A stretch of 35,175 nucleotides of DNA from CBFGTJ01 sp965651815 (GCA_965651815.1 CBFGTJ010000010.1:1-35175), one strand, 5' to 3'; shown: positions 1-7,660, counted from the first letter of the stretch. Numbers and translations: made by a program. Notes: generated by a model not told the origin, from the letters alone.

Positions 1-1199
1 ACTTCAAGACCGTCAACGACAGCCTCGGCCACTCGGTCGGCGACGAGCTGCTGGTGGCCGTCAGCGAGCGCCTGCTGTCCTGTGTCCGCCCCGGCGACAC
101 CGTCGCCCGGCTCGGCGGTGACGAGTTCGCGATCCTGATCGACGAGCTGTCCTCCTCCGACCACGGCACGGGCATCGCGGAGCGCGTGATCGCCGCGATG
201 CGCTCACCCGTGCAGGTCTCGGGGCGGAGGGTGTCGGTGTCCGCGAGCGTCGGCATCACCTACGGCAGCGCGGACGTGCCCGCGGACGAGCTGCTGCGCA
301 ACGCGGACCTCGCGATGTACACCGCGAAGTCGGCCGGCAAGAGCTGCTACCGGGTCTTCGCCGAGGAGATGCACCTGGCCGCGGTGGAGCGGTTGGACCT
401 CGAGACGCACCTCCGCGGCGCCGCCGGGCGGGGGGAGCTCCTGGTCGACTACCAGCCGATCCGCGACCTGCGCACCGGCGCCGTCGTCGCGATGGAGGCG
501 CTCGTGCGCTGGAACCACCCCGAGCGCGGCCTGCTGGGGCCCACGTCGTTCATCCCCTTCGCCGAGCAGGGCGGGCTCATCGACGAGATCGGCGAGCACG
601 TGCTGTCGCTCGCGTGCGGCGAGGCGCGTGCCTGGTCCGGGTTGGCGGGGGAGGCGGCACCGTCGGTGACCGTGAACCTCTCGCCCCGCCAGCTGCTCGA
701 TCCCGGGCTGCCGGACCGGGTGGAGCAGCTCCTCACCGGGTGCGGGCTCGAACCGCAGCGGCTCGTGCTCGAGATCACCGAGAGCGCCCTCATGGAGGAC
801 CCGCCGCGGGCGGTCGCGAGCCTCGGCCGCCTCGGCGACCTGGGCGTGCGGCTGGCCGTCGACGACTTCGGCACGGGCTACTCGTCGCTGTCGTACCTCC
901 AGCGCTTCCCCGTCCACCTGCTCAAGGTCGACGGGGCGTTCGTGGACGACTCGCTGCTCGACCACGGCTGGTCGCTCGCGGAAGCCATCGTGCAGATCTC
1001 CCACGCCCTGGGGCTCGTGCCGATCGCCGAGGGGATCGAGACCCGGGCGCAGGCGGAGGCGCTCGCGTCGTTCGGCTGCGACCTCGGTCAGGGCTACCAC
1101 CTCGGACGGCCGATGTCCGCGGAGGACGCCCGGCGTCTCGTCGCGGACGAGGCCGGCCGACCCGGCGGTCAGCCCCGCGACCTGGCCAGCTCGCCGTAG
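1..1199 (+). CDS. GGDEF-EAL bifunctional c-di-GMP enzyme (5' end outside window)
   Basis: C-terminal part of a protein that makes and/or degrades the second messenger cyclic di-GMP. The reading frame is open from base 3 (FKTVNDSLGHSVGDELL, a classic GGDEF-domain segment), so the true start lies upstream. The GGDEF signature is encoded at 114-128, preceded by RPGD, the spacing expected for the product-inhibition I-site (RxxD, five residues upstream). The EAL motif (MEALVRW) is at 495-503. The EAL domain keeps its metal and catalytic landmarks: NLSPRQL, LEITESAL, DDFGTGYSSLSYL, LLKVDGAFV, AEGIET and GQGYHLGRPM. Both domains therefore look catalytically competent on sequence; which activity dominates cannot be told. 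Any sensory domain would be N-terminal and is not visible. The last 31 bases overlap the 3' end of the convergent glycosidase gene. Confidence 0.95.
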   Translation, partial: FKTVNDSLGHSVGDELLVAVSERLLSCVRPGDTVARLGGDEFAILIDELSSSDHGTGIAERVIAAMRSPVQVSGRRVSVSASVGITYGSADVPADELLRNADLAMYTAKSAGKSCYRVFAEEMHLAAVERLDLETHLRGAAGRGELLVDYQPIRDLRTGAVVAMEALVRWNHPERGLLGPTSFIPFAEQGGLIDEIGEHVLSLACGEARAWSGLAGEAAPSVTVNLSPRQLLDPGLPDRVEQLLTGCGLEPQRLVLEITESALMEDPPRAVASLGRLGDLGVRLAVDDFGTGYSSLSYLQRFPVHLLKVDGAFVDDSLLDHGWSLAEAIVQISHALGLVPIAEGIETRAQAEALASFGCDLGQGYHLGRPMSAEDARRLVADEAGRPGGQPRDLASSP

Positions 1200-2335
1200 A
1201 CGGACGCCACGGGGCGGGCGCGGCGCGCCGCATCGAACAGGCCGACCTCGGTCACCTCGCCCACCGGCACCGTCAGCATCGTGTGCCAGTCGACCTGGTC
1301 GCCCCGGCTGTACCAGCACACCCCGTGCACGGGCAGCCCGTCGGCGCGCAGCCGGTCGATCACCCCCACCAGCGCGCCGAGCCACTCGGGCCCGGAGGCG
1401 ACCGGCAGGCCGAGGTTCGAGGTCTCCGCCACCCAGAACGGGCGGCGGTACCGCTCGTACCACCGGCGGGCCTCCTCCTCGTAGGCGGCGACCCGCTCCG
1501 GCACGGTCAGCGGCTCGTCGCGCTGCCCGTGCACGTTCACGCTGACCGGGTACACGTCGTGACCGGCCACGACCCGCTCGGTGGGGCCAGCCAGCTCCTC
1601 GATCCGTGCCAGCACCCCGTCGTCGACCACGTCGGCGACGTCGGCCACCTCGGGGCGCGGCGCGACCCCGAAGTGCAGGTCCCACACGAGCTGTGACAGG
1701 GCGCGCGCCTCGTCGGCCGCGGGTTGGTCCTCCGGCGTCACCGCCACCTCGCAGCCGAACCCCTCCGCGCCGATCCACCAGCCCCCGCGGTCCGCGTCGA
1801 CCCGGGCGATCGCCTCGAGGTTCGCGAGCGTCACGTTGGCGAGCGCCCGGAAGTAGTCCTCCCGCGAGGCGCGCCGGTCGTTCCAGATGCCGAGCAGTCC
1901 GGAGCAGACCGCGGTGATCATCGGCTCGTTGACGGGGGTGAACCACATCGGCTCCCGGTAGCGGGCGAGGAACGCGTCCACGTACCTGCAGAAGCCCTCG
2001 ACCCAGCCCCGGTCGCAGAAGCCGGCGTGGTGGTCGGGGAGCCCGAAGTGGCACAGGTCCACCACCGGGACGAGCCCGTGCCGCTCGCACGCGGCAAGCG
2101 CCCGGTCCCACCACTGCCAGTCGTACTCACCCGGTTCCGGCTCGGTGAGGCGCCAGGGCATGCCGTAGCGCCAGACGCGCACCCCGAGGCCGGCCACCGC
2201 CGCGAGGTCCTCGTCGAGCCGCTCGAGGTGGCCGCTCGCGGCGAGCTGGTCCACGCGCACCTCGCGCCCCTCGTGGAGGACGAGCGGGTCGGATGCTTCC
2301 TCGCCGCACGCGACGGCGAACTCGGGGAACTCCAT
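1169..2335 (-). CDS. GH1-like (clan GH-A) glycoside hydrolase
   Basis: 388-residue protein resembling beta-glucosidase-type retaining glycoside hydrolases. The acid/base motif is seen as FTPVNEP (N136, E137) after strand 4. E304 in PFWVAETSNLG is the likely nucleophile, standing where family 1 enzymes carry ENG. RYGMPW near residue 56 and DLCHFGLPDHH near 93 match GH1 strand ends. It is shorter than typical GH1 enzymes (about 450 residues) and the nucleophile motif is divergent, so substrate is not assigned. No signal peptide is visible, suggesting a cytoplasmic enzyme. The frame is open further upstream, but ATG at 2335 (MEFPEF) is preferred because the extension is unlike the family. It is divergent from the DUF2382 operon and overlaps the upstream c-di-GMP gene tail-to-tail by 31 bases. 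Confidence 0.8.
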   Translation of the reverse strand: MEFPEFAVACGEEASDPLVLHEGREVRVDQLAASGHLERLDEDLAAVAGLGVRVWRYGMPWRLTEPEPGEYDWQWWDRALAACERHGLVPVVDLCHFGLPDHHAGFCDRGWVEGFCRYVDAFLARYREPMWFTPVNEPMITAVCSGLLGIWNDRRASREDYFRALANVTLANLEAIARVDADRGGWWIGAEGFGCEVAVTPEDQPAADEARALSQLVWDLHFGVAPRPEVADVADVVDDGVLARIEELAGPTERVVAGHDVYPVSVNVHGQRDEPLTVPERVAAYEEEARRWYERYRRPFWVAETSNLGLPVASGPEWLGALVGVIDRLRADGLPVHGVCWYSRGDQVDWHTMLTVPVGEVTEVGLFDAARRARPVASVYGELARSRG

Positions 2336-2403
2336 CGCGGGGAGTCTGTCGGGTCTCACAGGCCCGCGCAGGTTCGTGCATCCGCCTGTCTGGTGCCGCC
2401 GGG

Positions 2404-2423
2404 CCCGGGGTACGAACCCCGGG
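2404..2423. repeat. 8-bp-stem hairpin in divergent intergenic region
   Basis: A perfect inverted repeat, CCCGGGGT - ACGA - ACCCCGGG, lies between the divergent glycosidase (start 2335) and PRC-barrel gene (start 2452), about 28 bases before the latter. It could be an operator or a 5'-UTR hairpin; no regulator is adjacent to suggest which. Confidence 0.4.
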
Positions 2424-2451
2424 AACCGACCGCCGGCGCCAGGAGGAACCG

Positions 2452-3207
2452 ATGCCCACCACACAGGAGCTGTCCCACTGGATCGGCTTGCAGCTCGACG
2501 GACCCGACGGCGAGAAGATCGGGAAGGTCGACGACATCTACGTCGACGACCTCACGGGGCGGCCGGAGTGGATGGCCGTCACGACCGGGCTGTTCGGCAC
2601 GCGCCGCAGCTTCGTCCCGCTCGCGTCCGCCCGCCTCCACGACGGCCACGTCGTGGTGCCCTACGGCAAGGACGTCGTGAAGGACGCGCCGAACGCCGAG
2701 CACGACGGGCACCTCAGTCCCGAGGAGGAGGCCCGGCTCTACGAGCACTACGGCATCCGCTACTCGGAGCCGGCACCCGCGGCGGGCCGCGCCGAGCCGG
2801 CCGGGGTCGCGGACGGGCTCGGGGACCGGGCCGACGGTGACGACGCGATGACCCGCTCGGAGGAGGAGCTCGAGGTCGACGTGACCAGCGAGCCGGTCGG
2901 ACGGGCACGCCTGCGGAAGTGGGTCGAGACCGAGCACGTGCGGGAGTCCGTGCCGGTCACCCACGAGGAGGTGCGCGTCGAGCGCGAGCCCGTCACCGAG
3001 GGCGACCTCGACGAGGCGATGTCGGGCCCCGAGCTCTCCGAGGGCGAGCACACCGAGGTGCTCCACGAGGACCAGGTCGTGACCAACAAGCGGGTCGTCC
3101 CCAAGGAGCGGGTCCGCCTCGCGAAGGAGCAGGTCACGAGCGAGGAGGAGGTCTCGGCCGACCTGCGACAGGAGCGCATCGACGTCGAGGGCGACCCCAG
3201 GACCTGA
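2452..3207 (+). CDS. PRC-barrel and DUF2382 domain protein
   Basis: 251-residue protein with an N-terminal PRC-barrel (about 5-80: WIGLQLDGPDGEKIGKVDDI, then WMAVTTGLFGTRRSFVPL) and a C-terminal DUF2382 domain (about 133-246: MTRSEEELEVDV, VETEHVRESVPVTHEEVRVEREPV, ending ERIDVEG). PRC-barrels are small beta-barrels in adaptor and RNA- or membrane-associated proteins. DUF2382 is a charged repeat-like domain common in Actinobacteria and Deinococci, often discussed as stress-related; its biochemical role is unknown. The linker is Ala/Gly/Pro rich. The ATG at 2452 has a strong AGGAGG ribosome site five bases upstream, which fixes the start despite a longer open frame. First gene of a three-gene operon with a membrane protein and a second DUF2382 protein. 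Confidence 0.9.
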   Translation: MPTTQELSHWIGLQLDGPDGEKIGKVDDIYVDDLTGRPEWMAVTTGLFGTRRSFVPLASARLHDGHVVVPYGKDVVKDAPNAEHDGHLSPEEEARLYEHYGIRYSEPAPAAGRAEPAGVADGLGDRADGDDAMTRSEEELEVDVTSEPVGRARLRKWVETEHVRESVPVTHEEVRVEREPVTEGDLDEAMSGPELSEGEHTEVLHEDQVVTNKRVVPKERVRLAKEQVTSEEEVSADLRQERIDVEGDPRT

Positions 3208-3265
3208 GGGCCGGGAGCCGAGCACGCGGCGGGCGGCCCCCGTCCGCCGCCGGGAGGAGCTGGAC

Positions 3266-3967
3266 ATGCGACGACAGGACCTGACGCCCACCTCCGGCGG
3301 TGACGTCGTGACGGGCCGGGGCGTGCGAACGAAGAAGGTGAGCGATCCCGGCGTGGGGGAGGCGCGCCGCCAGTACGGCGGGCTCGACCTCCCGGCGACG
3401 CTCGCGGGGACCCTGGCCGCGCTCGGCGCCACCGTGCTGCTCGGCGGGGTGCTCGCCGCAGCCGGGAGCTTCGGCTACCAGCAGGGCATCGGCGAGCGGG
3501 CGATCCCGGTCGGCGGGCTCGTCGCCGGGTTCGTCACCCTGCTCGTCGCGTTCGGCGTCGGAGGTTGGGTCGCCGGGCGCATCGCCCGCTACGACGGCGG
3601 TCGCAACGGCCTGATGACCGCGGTGTGGTTCGTGGCGCTCGCAGCGCTCGCGGCGGCGGCCGGGGCGTGGATCGGAGCGGAGTACGACGTGTTCGCGGAC
3701 GTCGAGCTCCCCCAGTGGTTCTCCGAGGAGGCGACGAGCGGCGAGGCGATCCTGAGCGGCCTCGCGGCGCTCGTGGTCATGCTGGTCGCCGGGTACCTCG
3801 GCGGGAAGCTCGGCGACCGGTACCACCGGCGGGCGGACTCGCTGATCGTGCACACCCGCGACGACGGGTTGGTGTCCCGCACCGGGACCCCCGGCACGGT
3901 GACCGGCCCGGCGCACTCGACGGTCGACTCCAGCGCCAGCGGCACGAGCAGGGAGGTGCGACGATGA
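3266..3967 (+). CDS. Four-helix integral membrane protein in DUF2382 operon
   Basis: 233-residue protein of unknown function. Four hydrophobic helices are visible at about 44-69, 80-105, 116-137 and 160-180, with short loops and a GGKLGDRYHRRAD segment leading into a soluble C-terminal tail. Gly/Ala-rich helices such as GGLVAGFVTLLVAFGVGGWVAG resemble small-residue-packed membrane proteins often encoded beside DUF2382 genes. An AGGAG site six bases upstream of ATG 3266 supports the start. Its stop codon overlaps the start of the downstream DUF2382 gene (ATGA), so translation is probably coupled. Placement between two DUF2382 proteins suggests a membrane-associated complex or a shared stress regulon; this is inference from context. 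Confidence 0.85.
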   Translation: MRRQDLTPTSGGDVVTGRGVRTKKVSDPGVGEARRQYGGLDLPATLAGTLAALGATVLLGGVLAAAGSFGYQQGIGERAIPVGGLVAGFVTLLVAFGVGGWVAGRIARYDGGRNGLMTAVWFVALAALAAAAGAWIGAEYDVFADVELPQWFSEEATSGEAILSGLAALVVMLVAGYLGGKLGDRYHRRADSLIVHTRDDGLVSRTGTPGTVTGPAHSTVDSSASGTSREVRR

Positions 3968-4416
3968 GGCTCCGCAAGGCCCGCGACGACTCGCAAGGGC
4001 GCGCGGCACGGGACGCCGGGGGCGCCGCCGGCGCCATGGTGCGTTCGGAGGAGGAGCTCGCGGTCGGGGTCGAGTCCCGTCCCGTGGGCGCGGTGAGCGT
4101 CGCCAAGCGGGTCGAGACCGAGCACGTCGGGGAGCGGGTCACACGCGGCGTCGAGCACGCGGACATCGAGCGGGCCGACCCCGCCGAGCACGACTCGGGT
4201 GAGATCGAGACGCTGCCGGACGGCTCCGTGTCGGTCCCGGTGTTCGAGGAGCAGCTCGTGGTCGAGAAGCGCCTCGTGGTCCGGGAGCGGATCATCATCC
4301 GCAAGACCACCGTCGAGGAGGAGCACCTCGTCGAGGCGGACCTGGCACGCGAGGTCGTCGACGTCGACGCGGACGACTCGGTCCGTGCGCGGGTGCACTC
4401 CGACGGTGGCGGCTGA
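3964..4416 (+). CDS. Stand-alone DUF2382 protein
   Basis: 150-residue protein made almost entirely of a DUF2382 domain (about 22-140): MVRSEEELAVGVESRPVGAV, then VETEHVGERV, and a C-terminal half with VPVFEEQLVVEKRLVVRERI and EEEHLVEADLAREVVDVD. It is highly charged, with alternating acidic and basic beta-like segments. It shares the SEEEL...PVG...K.VETEHV pattern with the DUF2382 half of the first gene of the operon, so the two are paralogous domains, but it lacks the PRC-barrel. Start ATG 3964 overlaps the preceding stop by four bases (ATGA). Function unknown. Confidence 0.9.
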   Translation: MRLRKARDDSQGRAARDAGGAAGAMVRSEEELAVGVESRPVGAVSVAKRVETEHVGERVTRGVEHADIERADPAEHDSGEIETLPDGSVSVPVFEEQLVVEKRLVVRERIIIRKTTVEEEHLVEADLAREVVDVDADDSVRARVHSDGGG

Positions 4417-4442
4417 GCGCTCCCTCGGTTCGGCCAGTGGCG

Positions 4443-4474
4443 GGCTGGCCGGGAGCCGGCTGGCCGGGAGCCGG
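4443..4474. terminator. Tandem 15-bp repeat forming a possible bidirectional terminator
   Basis: The unit GGCTGGCCGGGAGCC occurs twice in direct tandem (4443-4457, 4458-4472). Across the junction it forms a hairpin CCGGCT - seven-base loop - AGCCGG (4456-4474). It sits between the convergent 3' ends of the DUF2382 operon and the small unknown gene. No U-tract follows, so terminator function is tentative. Confidence 0.4.
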
Positions 4475-4479
4475 GTCGC

Positions 4480-4758
4480 TCAGCTCGTCTGCTGGAGGCA
4501 GCGGTCGAGCAGCGCCCGCTCGCTCAGCAGGGTGATCGTGTCGCCGTAGGACAGCAGCGCCACGGGGACCTCGTCCCGCTGCCACTCCCGGAGCTGCGCC
4601 AGGTTCCTGCGCCGGTCCACCGGGTCGGGGAAGGTGAACCGCACCGAGCCGCAGACGTTGTCCCGTCCCCCGTAGAGGTCCACGTGCACGTCCTGACCGT
4701 CGCGCTGGACGTCGAAGATCAGGAGGTCCTGGAGGAGGTCCGTTTCGTCGAATCGCAT
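4480..4758 (-). CDS. Small hypothetical protein
   Basis: 92-residue protein not recognised. It begins MRFDETDLLQDLLIFDVQRD and contains a mixed beta-rich middle with DVHVDLYGGRDNVCGSVRFTF and a C-terminal helix LLSERALLDRCLQQTS; two Cys residues (DNVCGSV and DRCLQQ). No signal peptide or membrane helix. ATG 4758 is chosen because a GGGAG site lies just upstream and a promoter-like pair lies about 40 bases upstream; an in-frame ATG at 4770 is a possible alternative. The longer open frame upstream is low-complexity and unlikely to be coding. Convergent with the DUF2382 operon. Confidence 0.6.
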   Translation of the reverse strand: MRFDETDLLQDLLIFDVQRDGQDVHVDLYGGRDNVCGSVRFTFPDPVDRRRNLAQLREWQRDEVPVALLSYGDTITLLSERALLDRCLQQTS

Positions 4759-4795
4759 GGTGGCTCCCATCCGGGGGTAGGAGAGGACCGCAACG

Positions 4796-4825
4796 ACTGT
4801 ACGGCCCGGACCGAGAGCGGGTGAA
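4796..4825 (-). promoter_or_regulatory. Promoter-like -35/-10 pair for the small hypothetical gene
   Basis: On the minus strand TTCACC (4820-4825) and TACAGT (4796-4801) are separated by 18 bases. This resembles a housekeeping -35/-10 pair and places transcription start roughly 30 bases before ATG 4758. An inverted repeat GGTTC-CATT-GAACC lies further upstream at 4878-4891. Motif-only evidence. Confidence 0.35.
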
Positions 4826-4966
4826 GTCGTCGCGCCCCGCAACGATCGACTCGATCTCCGTCGGACACCATCGGCCGGGTTCCATTGAACCACGCTCGGA
4901 TCGCGGGCCCGCGACAAGCCGCCGACCGCGCCGCCGTGGGACGACCCGGCGGGCGACCTGCCGAGC

Positions 4967-5740
4967 TCAGCCCGTGGCGAGCCAGTCCCGCGCGACCGCC
5001 CGGTGGTCCTCGCCGGTCGCGACCCGGCGGTTGAGCGACACCAGGCTCGCCGTGTCGAGCGCTCGCGTCACCCGGCCCAACGCCCGGGCCAGCTCCGGGA
5101 ACCGTTCCAGCACCTCGGTGCGCACGAGCGGCACGACGTGCTCGGGCCGGCCGCGGCCGCGCTCGTCGCGCAGCAGCACGAGGTCGTGCTGGGGGACGAG
5201 CGCGTCCGAGCTGAACACGAGGCCCACGTCGGCCTCACCCGACTCCAGTGCGAGGGCGATCGGCAGCCCCGGCGGGAGCCCCGTGAACGACCGGAACTCG
5301 ATCCCGTAGTCCGCCCGCAGGTGCGGGAGGCAGGCGCTGCGCTCCGGGCACTCCGGTGGCGCGACGAAGTCGAGGGAGTCAGCCTGCCGCGCGAGGTCGT
5401 CGAGCGTCTCGATGCCCAGCTCCTCGGCGCGGGGCGCGTGCATCGCCACCGCGTCGCGGTCGACGGCGGGCGCGTGGGGGAGCACCGTGACGCCGTCGTC
5501 GCGCAGCGCCTCCCGCAGCCGCCGGGCGGCCGTGGCCGGGTCCTCCGGCACGCCTCCGTCGGGCGCCTCGAAGTCGAGCGCGGCGGCGAGGTACTCGGGC
5601 ACCACGTCCACGAAGCCCTGCTGCAGCGCGGGCTCGACGACCTCGCGCGAGCCGAGCGAGCGCACGCGCCGCACCTCGATGCCCTCCCGCTCGATCGACT
5701 GCGCGAACAGCTCGGCGACGAGCTCGCTCTCCGCTAGGTG
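4967..5740 (-). CDS. OpuAC-type betaine/choline-binding domain, 5'-truncated or frameshifted
   Basis: About 255 residues matching the substrate-binding domain of quaternary-amine ABC importers (OpuAC/OsmF type). The readable homology starts abruptly at LAESELVAELFAQ, where relatives read roughly GSKNFTESELLAELYAQ. It continues through LQQGFVDVVPEYLAAALDF, a typical ligand-site region, and ends near RRVATGEDHRAVARDWL. What is missing is the signal peptide or lipobox and the first beta-strand. No ATG or GTG start is seen in frame just upstream; the frame stays open only as a shadow of the flippase gene. It lies in the -1 frame relative to the end of that gene. It may be the C-terminal half of a broken flippase-binding-protein fusion, a pseudogene, or a sequencing or assembly error. 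As it stands it is unlikely to make a secreted binding protein. Confidence 0.65.
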   Translation of the reverse strand, partial: HLAESELVAELFAQSIEREGIEVRRVRSLGSREVVEPALQQGFVDVVPEYLAAALDFEAPDGGVPEDPATAARRLREALRDDGVTVLPHAPAVDRDAVAMHAPRAEELGIETLDDLARQADSLDFVAPPECPERSACLPHLRADYGIEFRSFTGLPPGLPIALALESGEADVGLVFSSDALVPQHDLVLLRDERGRGRPEHVVPLVRTEVLERFPELARALGRVTRALDTASLVSLNRRVATGEDHRAVARDWLATG

Positions 5741-6738
5741 AGCGCCCGGTACGCGAGGACCGCGGCGACCACGTCGGTCTCCGGCCCGCCGGCCGCGACG
5801 AGCCCGGCGGTCATGCCGAGCTCCACGATGCCGACGCCGCCGGGGGTGATCGGCAGCGCGGAGAGCAGCCGCACGAAGGCGAACGTGGCGAGCACCTGCT
5901 GCCAGCTCACCTCGGCATCCGACACCCCGACGTGGCGGAGGGCCACCAGCAGCACCGCGACGAGGGTCAGGTGGCTGACGAGGACCGTGGTGCTGATGGC
6001 CACCCACCGGCGGCCCACCAGGTCGATGGTCTCGCGCCGGAACTTCACCAGGGTGTGCCCGAAGCCGCCGATCGGCCGCCGGTGGAACCGGGTGCGGGCG
6101 CGGTTGACCAGGTTCGAGGCGCGGTCGCCGATGGCCTGCGCCGCCCGCTCGCTGCGGAGCACCGCGGCGAGCACCGCGAGCGACCCCACCAGCGTGGCCA
6201 CCCCGATGACCGAGGCGGCGACGAGCCCCCCGCCGGCGTCGCCGGAGGTCGTGAGCAGCACGACCGCCACCACCGGCAGCGCCAGCTTCGCGAACACGTT
6301 CCAGATGCCCGCGAGCAGCAGCGCGAGCGTGACCGGACGGCGCCCGAACCCCCACGAGCGGTACATCGCGGCGCTGAGCCCGACCCCGAACGCCGCGCCG
6401 GCGGGCGCCGTGTTCGACACCGCCGTGGACGCCTGCGACACCTGCGCGGCCTGCCAGAACCCCAGCCCGGGGAGGACCGCCATCAGCGCGGGCTGGTACG
6501 AGGCGAGGTTCGCCAGCGCGACGAGCGCGAGCGTCGCGACCTCCAGCCCGGTCATGTCGCGGATCGTGTGGAGCACGTCGCCGTAGTCGGCGACGCCGGG
6601 CAGCACGAACCCGAACACCGCCACCACGACCGCCAGCGACAGCGCCGTCCCCGCGAGGCGTTGCCAGACCGGCGGCCGGGGCGCGACCTCGGTCGCGACG
6701 GCGCCGGTCCCGGGCTCCTCGGCCGGGTCGGCTCCCAC
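5734..6738 (-). CDS. Flippase-like (UPF0104/LPG-synthase TM family) membrane protein, C-terminus truncated
   Basis: 334-residue polytopic membrane protein of the family named after the lysylphosphatidylglycerol synthase transmembrane region (AglD/YbhN-like), implicated in lipid or lipid-linked substrate movement. Diagnostic segments are PALMAVLPGLGFWQAAQVSQ, NTAPAGAAFGVGLSAAMYRSWG and, near the end, SALPITPGGVGIVELGMTAGL. Several hydrophobic helices are visible, the first at about 29-50. Start is GTG 6738 after a soluble Pro-rich N-terminus. The protein stops at VLAYRALT, where relatives continue with another hydrophobic helix (RALTY-LLP-type), so it appears truncated. The stop sits exactly where the OpuAC frame becomes readable. 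Divergent from the TIGR03084-like gene. Confidence 0.8.
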   Translation of the reverse strand: MGADPAEEPGTGAVATEVAPRPPVWQRLAGTALSLAVVVAVFGFVLPGVADYGDVLHTIRDMTGLEVATLALVALANLASYQPALMAVLPGLGFWQAAQVSQASTAVSNTAPAGAAFGVGLSAAMYRSWGFGRRPVTLALLLAGIWNVFAKLALPVVAVVLLTTSGDAGGGLVAASVIGVATLVGSLAVLAAVLRSERAAQAIGDRASNLVNRARTRFHRRPIGGFGHTLVKFRRETIDLVGRRWVAISTTVLVSHLTLVAVLLVALRHVGVSDAEVSWQQVLATFAFVRLLSALPITPGGVGIVELGMTAGLVAAGGPETDVVAAVLAYRALT

Positions 6739-6826
6739 CAGCGAAGACTACGCCCGGTGCCCGCGGCGGTGCCTACGGTGTGCCGTCGCCGAAGCAGCAC
6801 GGGGAGGCCCCAGGGACGTCCGGTCG

Positions 6827-7621
6827 ATCGCAACCGAGCGGGCCGAGGAGCACGACGCGCTCGACGCGGTCGTCGCGGGCCTGGGCGACGACGAGTGGAA
6901 GCTCGCGACGCCGAGCCCCCGCTGGCGGGTCGCCGACCAGATCGCCCACCTCGCGTACTTCGACCGGGCGGCCGTGGTGGCGATCACCGAGCCCGAGGCG
7001 TTCCACTCCATGGTCGAGGAGATCCTCGAGGCGGCGGCCGGGGGCGACGAGGGCGTCGACGAGCTCACCCTCGGCTGGGCCCGGGACCTGACCCCCGCCG
7101 AGCTCCTCGCCGAGTGGCGCGCCCGGCGGCGGCAGCTGCTGGAGGCGGCCGAGTCCCTCCCCGACGACGCACGCATCGACTGGTACGGCCCGTCGATGGG
7201 AGCGAAGTCCTTCCTCACCGCCCGGCTGATGGAGACCTGGGCGCACGGACAGGACGTGGTCGACGCGGTGGGAGCGCAGCGCCCGCCCACCGATCGCCTC
7301 CGGCACATCGCCCGGCTCGGCGTGGTCACCAGGGGCTGGACCTACGCCAACCGGGGTGAGGAGCCGCCCGCGGCGAGCGTGCGGGTCGAGCTGCGCGCCC
7401 CGAGCGGGGAGGTGCACTCCTGGGGGCCGGAGGACGCCGAGGAGACCGTGACCGGGTCGATGGAGGACTTCTGCCTGGTGGTCACCCAACGCCGTCACCT
7501 CGACGACACCGACCTGGTGGTCGAGGGCGAGGGCGCGCGCGACTGGCTGCTCAAGGCCCAGGCGTTCGCCGGTCCGCCCACGGAGGGCCCGGCCGGCCGG
7601 GAGCGTGGGCGGGACGGATAA
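6827..7621 (+). CDS. TIGR03084-like DinB-fold/maleylpyruvate isomerase-type protein
   Basis: Protein of about 264 residues resembling the actinobacterial TIGR03084 family, related to mycothiol-dependent maleylpyruvate isomerase and DinB four-helix proteins. Seen: EEHDALDAVVAGLGDDEW, WRVADQIAHLAYFDRAAVVA (family His in QIAHL), WYGPSMGAKSFLTARLMETWAHGQDVVDA (second metal-ligand region, H in WAHGQD) and a C-terminal domain with GSMEDFCLVVTQRRHLDDTDL. Function is unassigned; a thiol- or metal-dependent role is inferred from the fold. The start is uncertain: coding homology begins around 6821-6830 but only ATC (6827) or GTC (6818) is in frame there, after a GGGGAGG at 6801-6807. The first in-frame GTG at 6974 would remove the first helix. 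Confidence 0.75.
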   Translation: MATERAEEHDALDAVVAGLGDDEWKLATPSPRWRVADQIAHLAYFDRAAVVAITEPEAFHSMVEEILEAAAGGDEGVDELTLGWARDLTPAELLAEWRARRRQLLEAAESLPDDARIDWYGPSMGAKSFLTARLMETWAHGQDVVDAVGAQRPPTDRLRHIARLGVVTRGWTYANRGEEPPAASVRVELRAPSGEVHSWGPEDAEETVTGSMEDFCLVVTQRRHLDDTDLVVEGEGARDWLLKAQAFAGPPTEGPAGRERGRDG

Positions 7622-7660
7622 GCGCTGGCTCGCCGCCGGGGTGGCGGCGAGACTCTCGCC

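Noticed and set aside
204..2114. Long minus-strand open frame opposite the GGDEF-EAL gene and overlapping the glycosidase
   Set aside because: Arg/Gly/Pro-rich shadow frame with no domain; the true frames have intact catalytic motifs.
5740..6355. Upstream extension of the OpuAC frame inside the flippase gene
   Set aside because: The extension is Arg/Gly-rich and has no signal peptide or similarity; the flippase frame here is full of recognisable transmembrane sequence.
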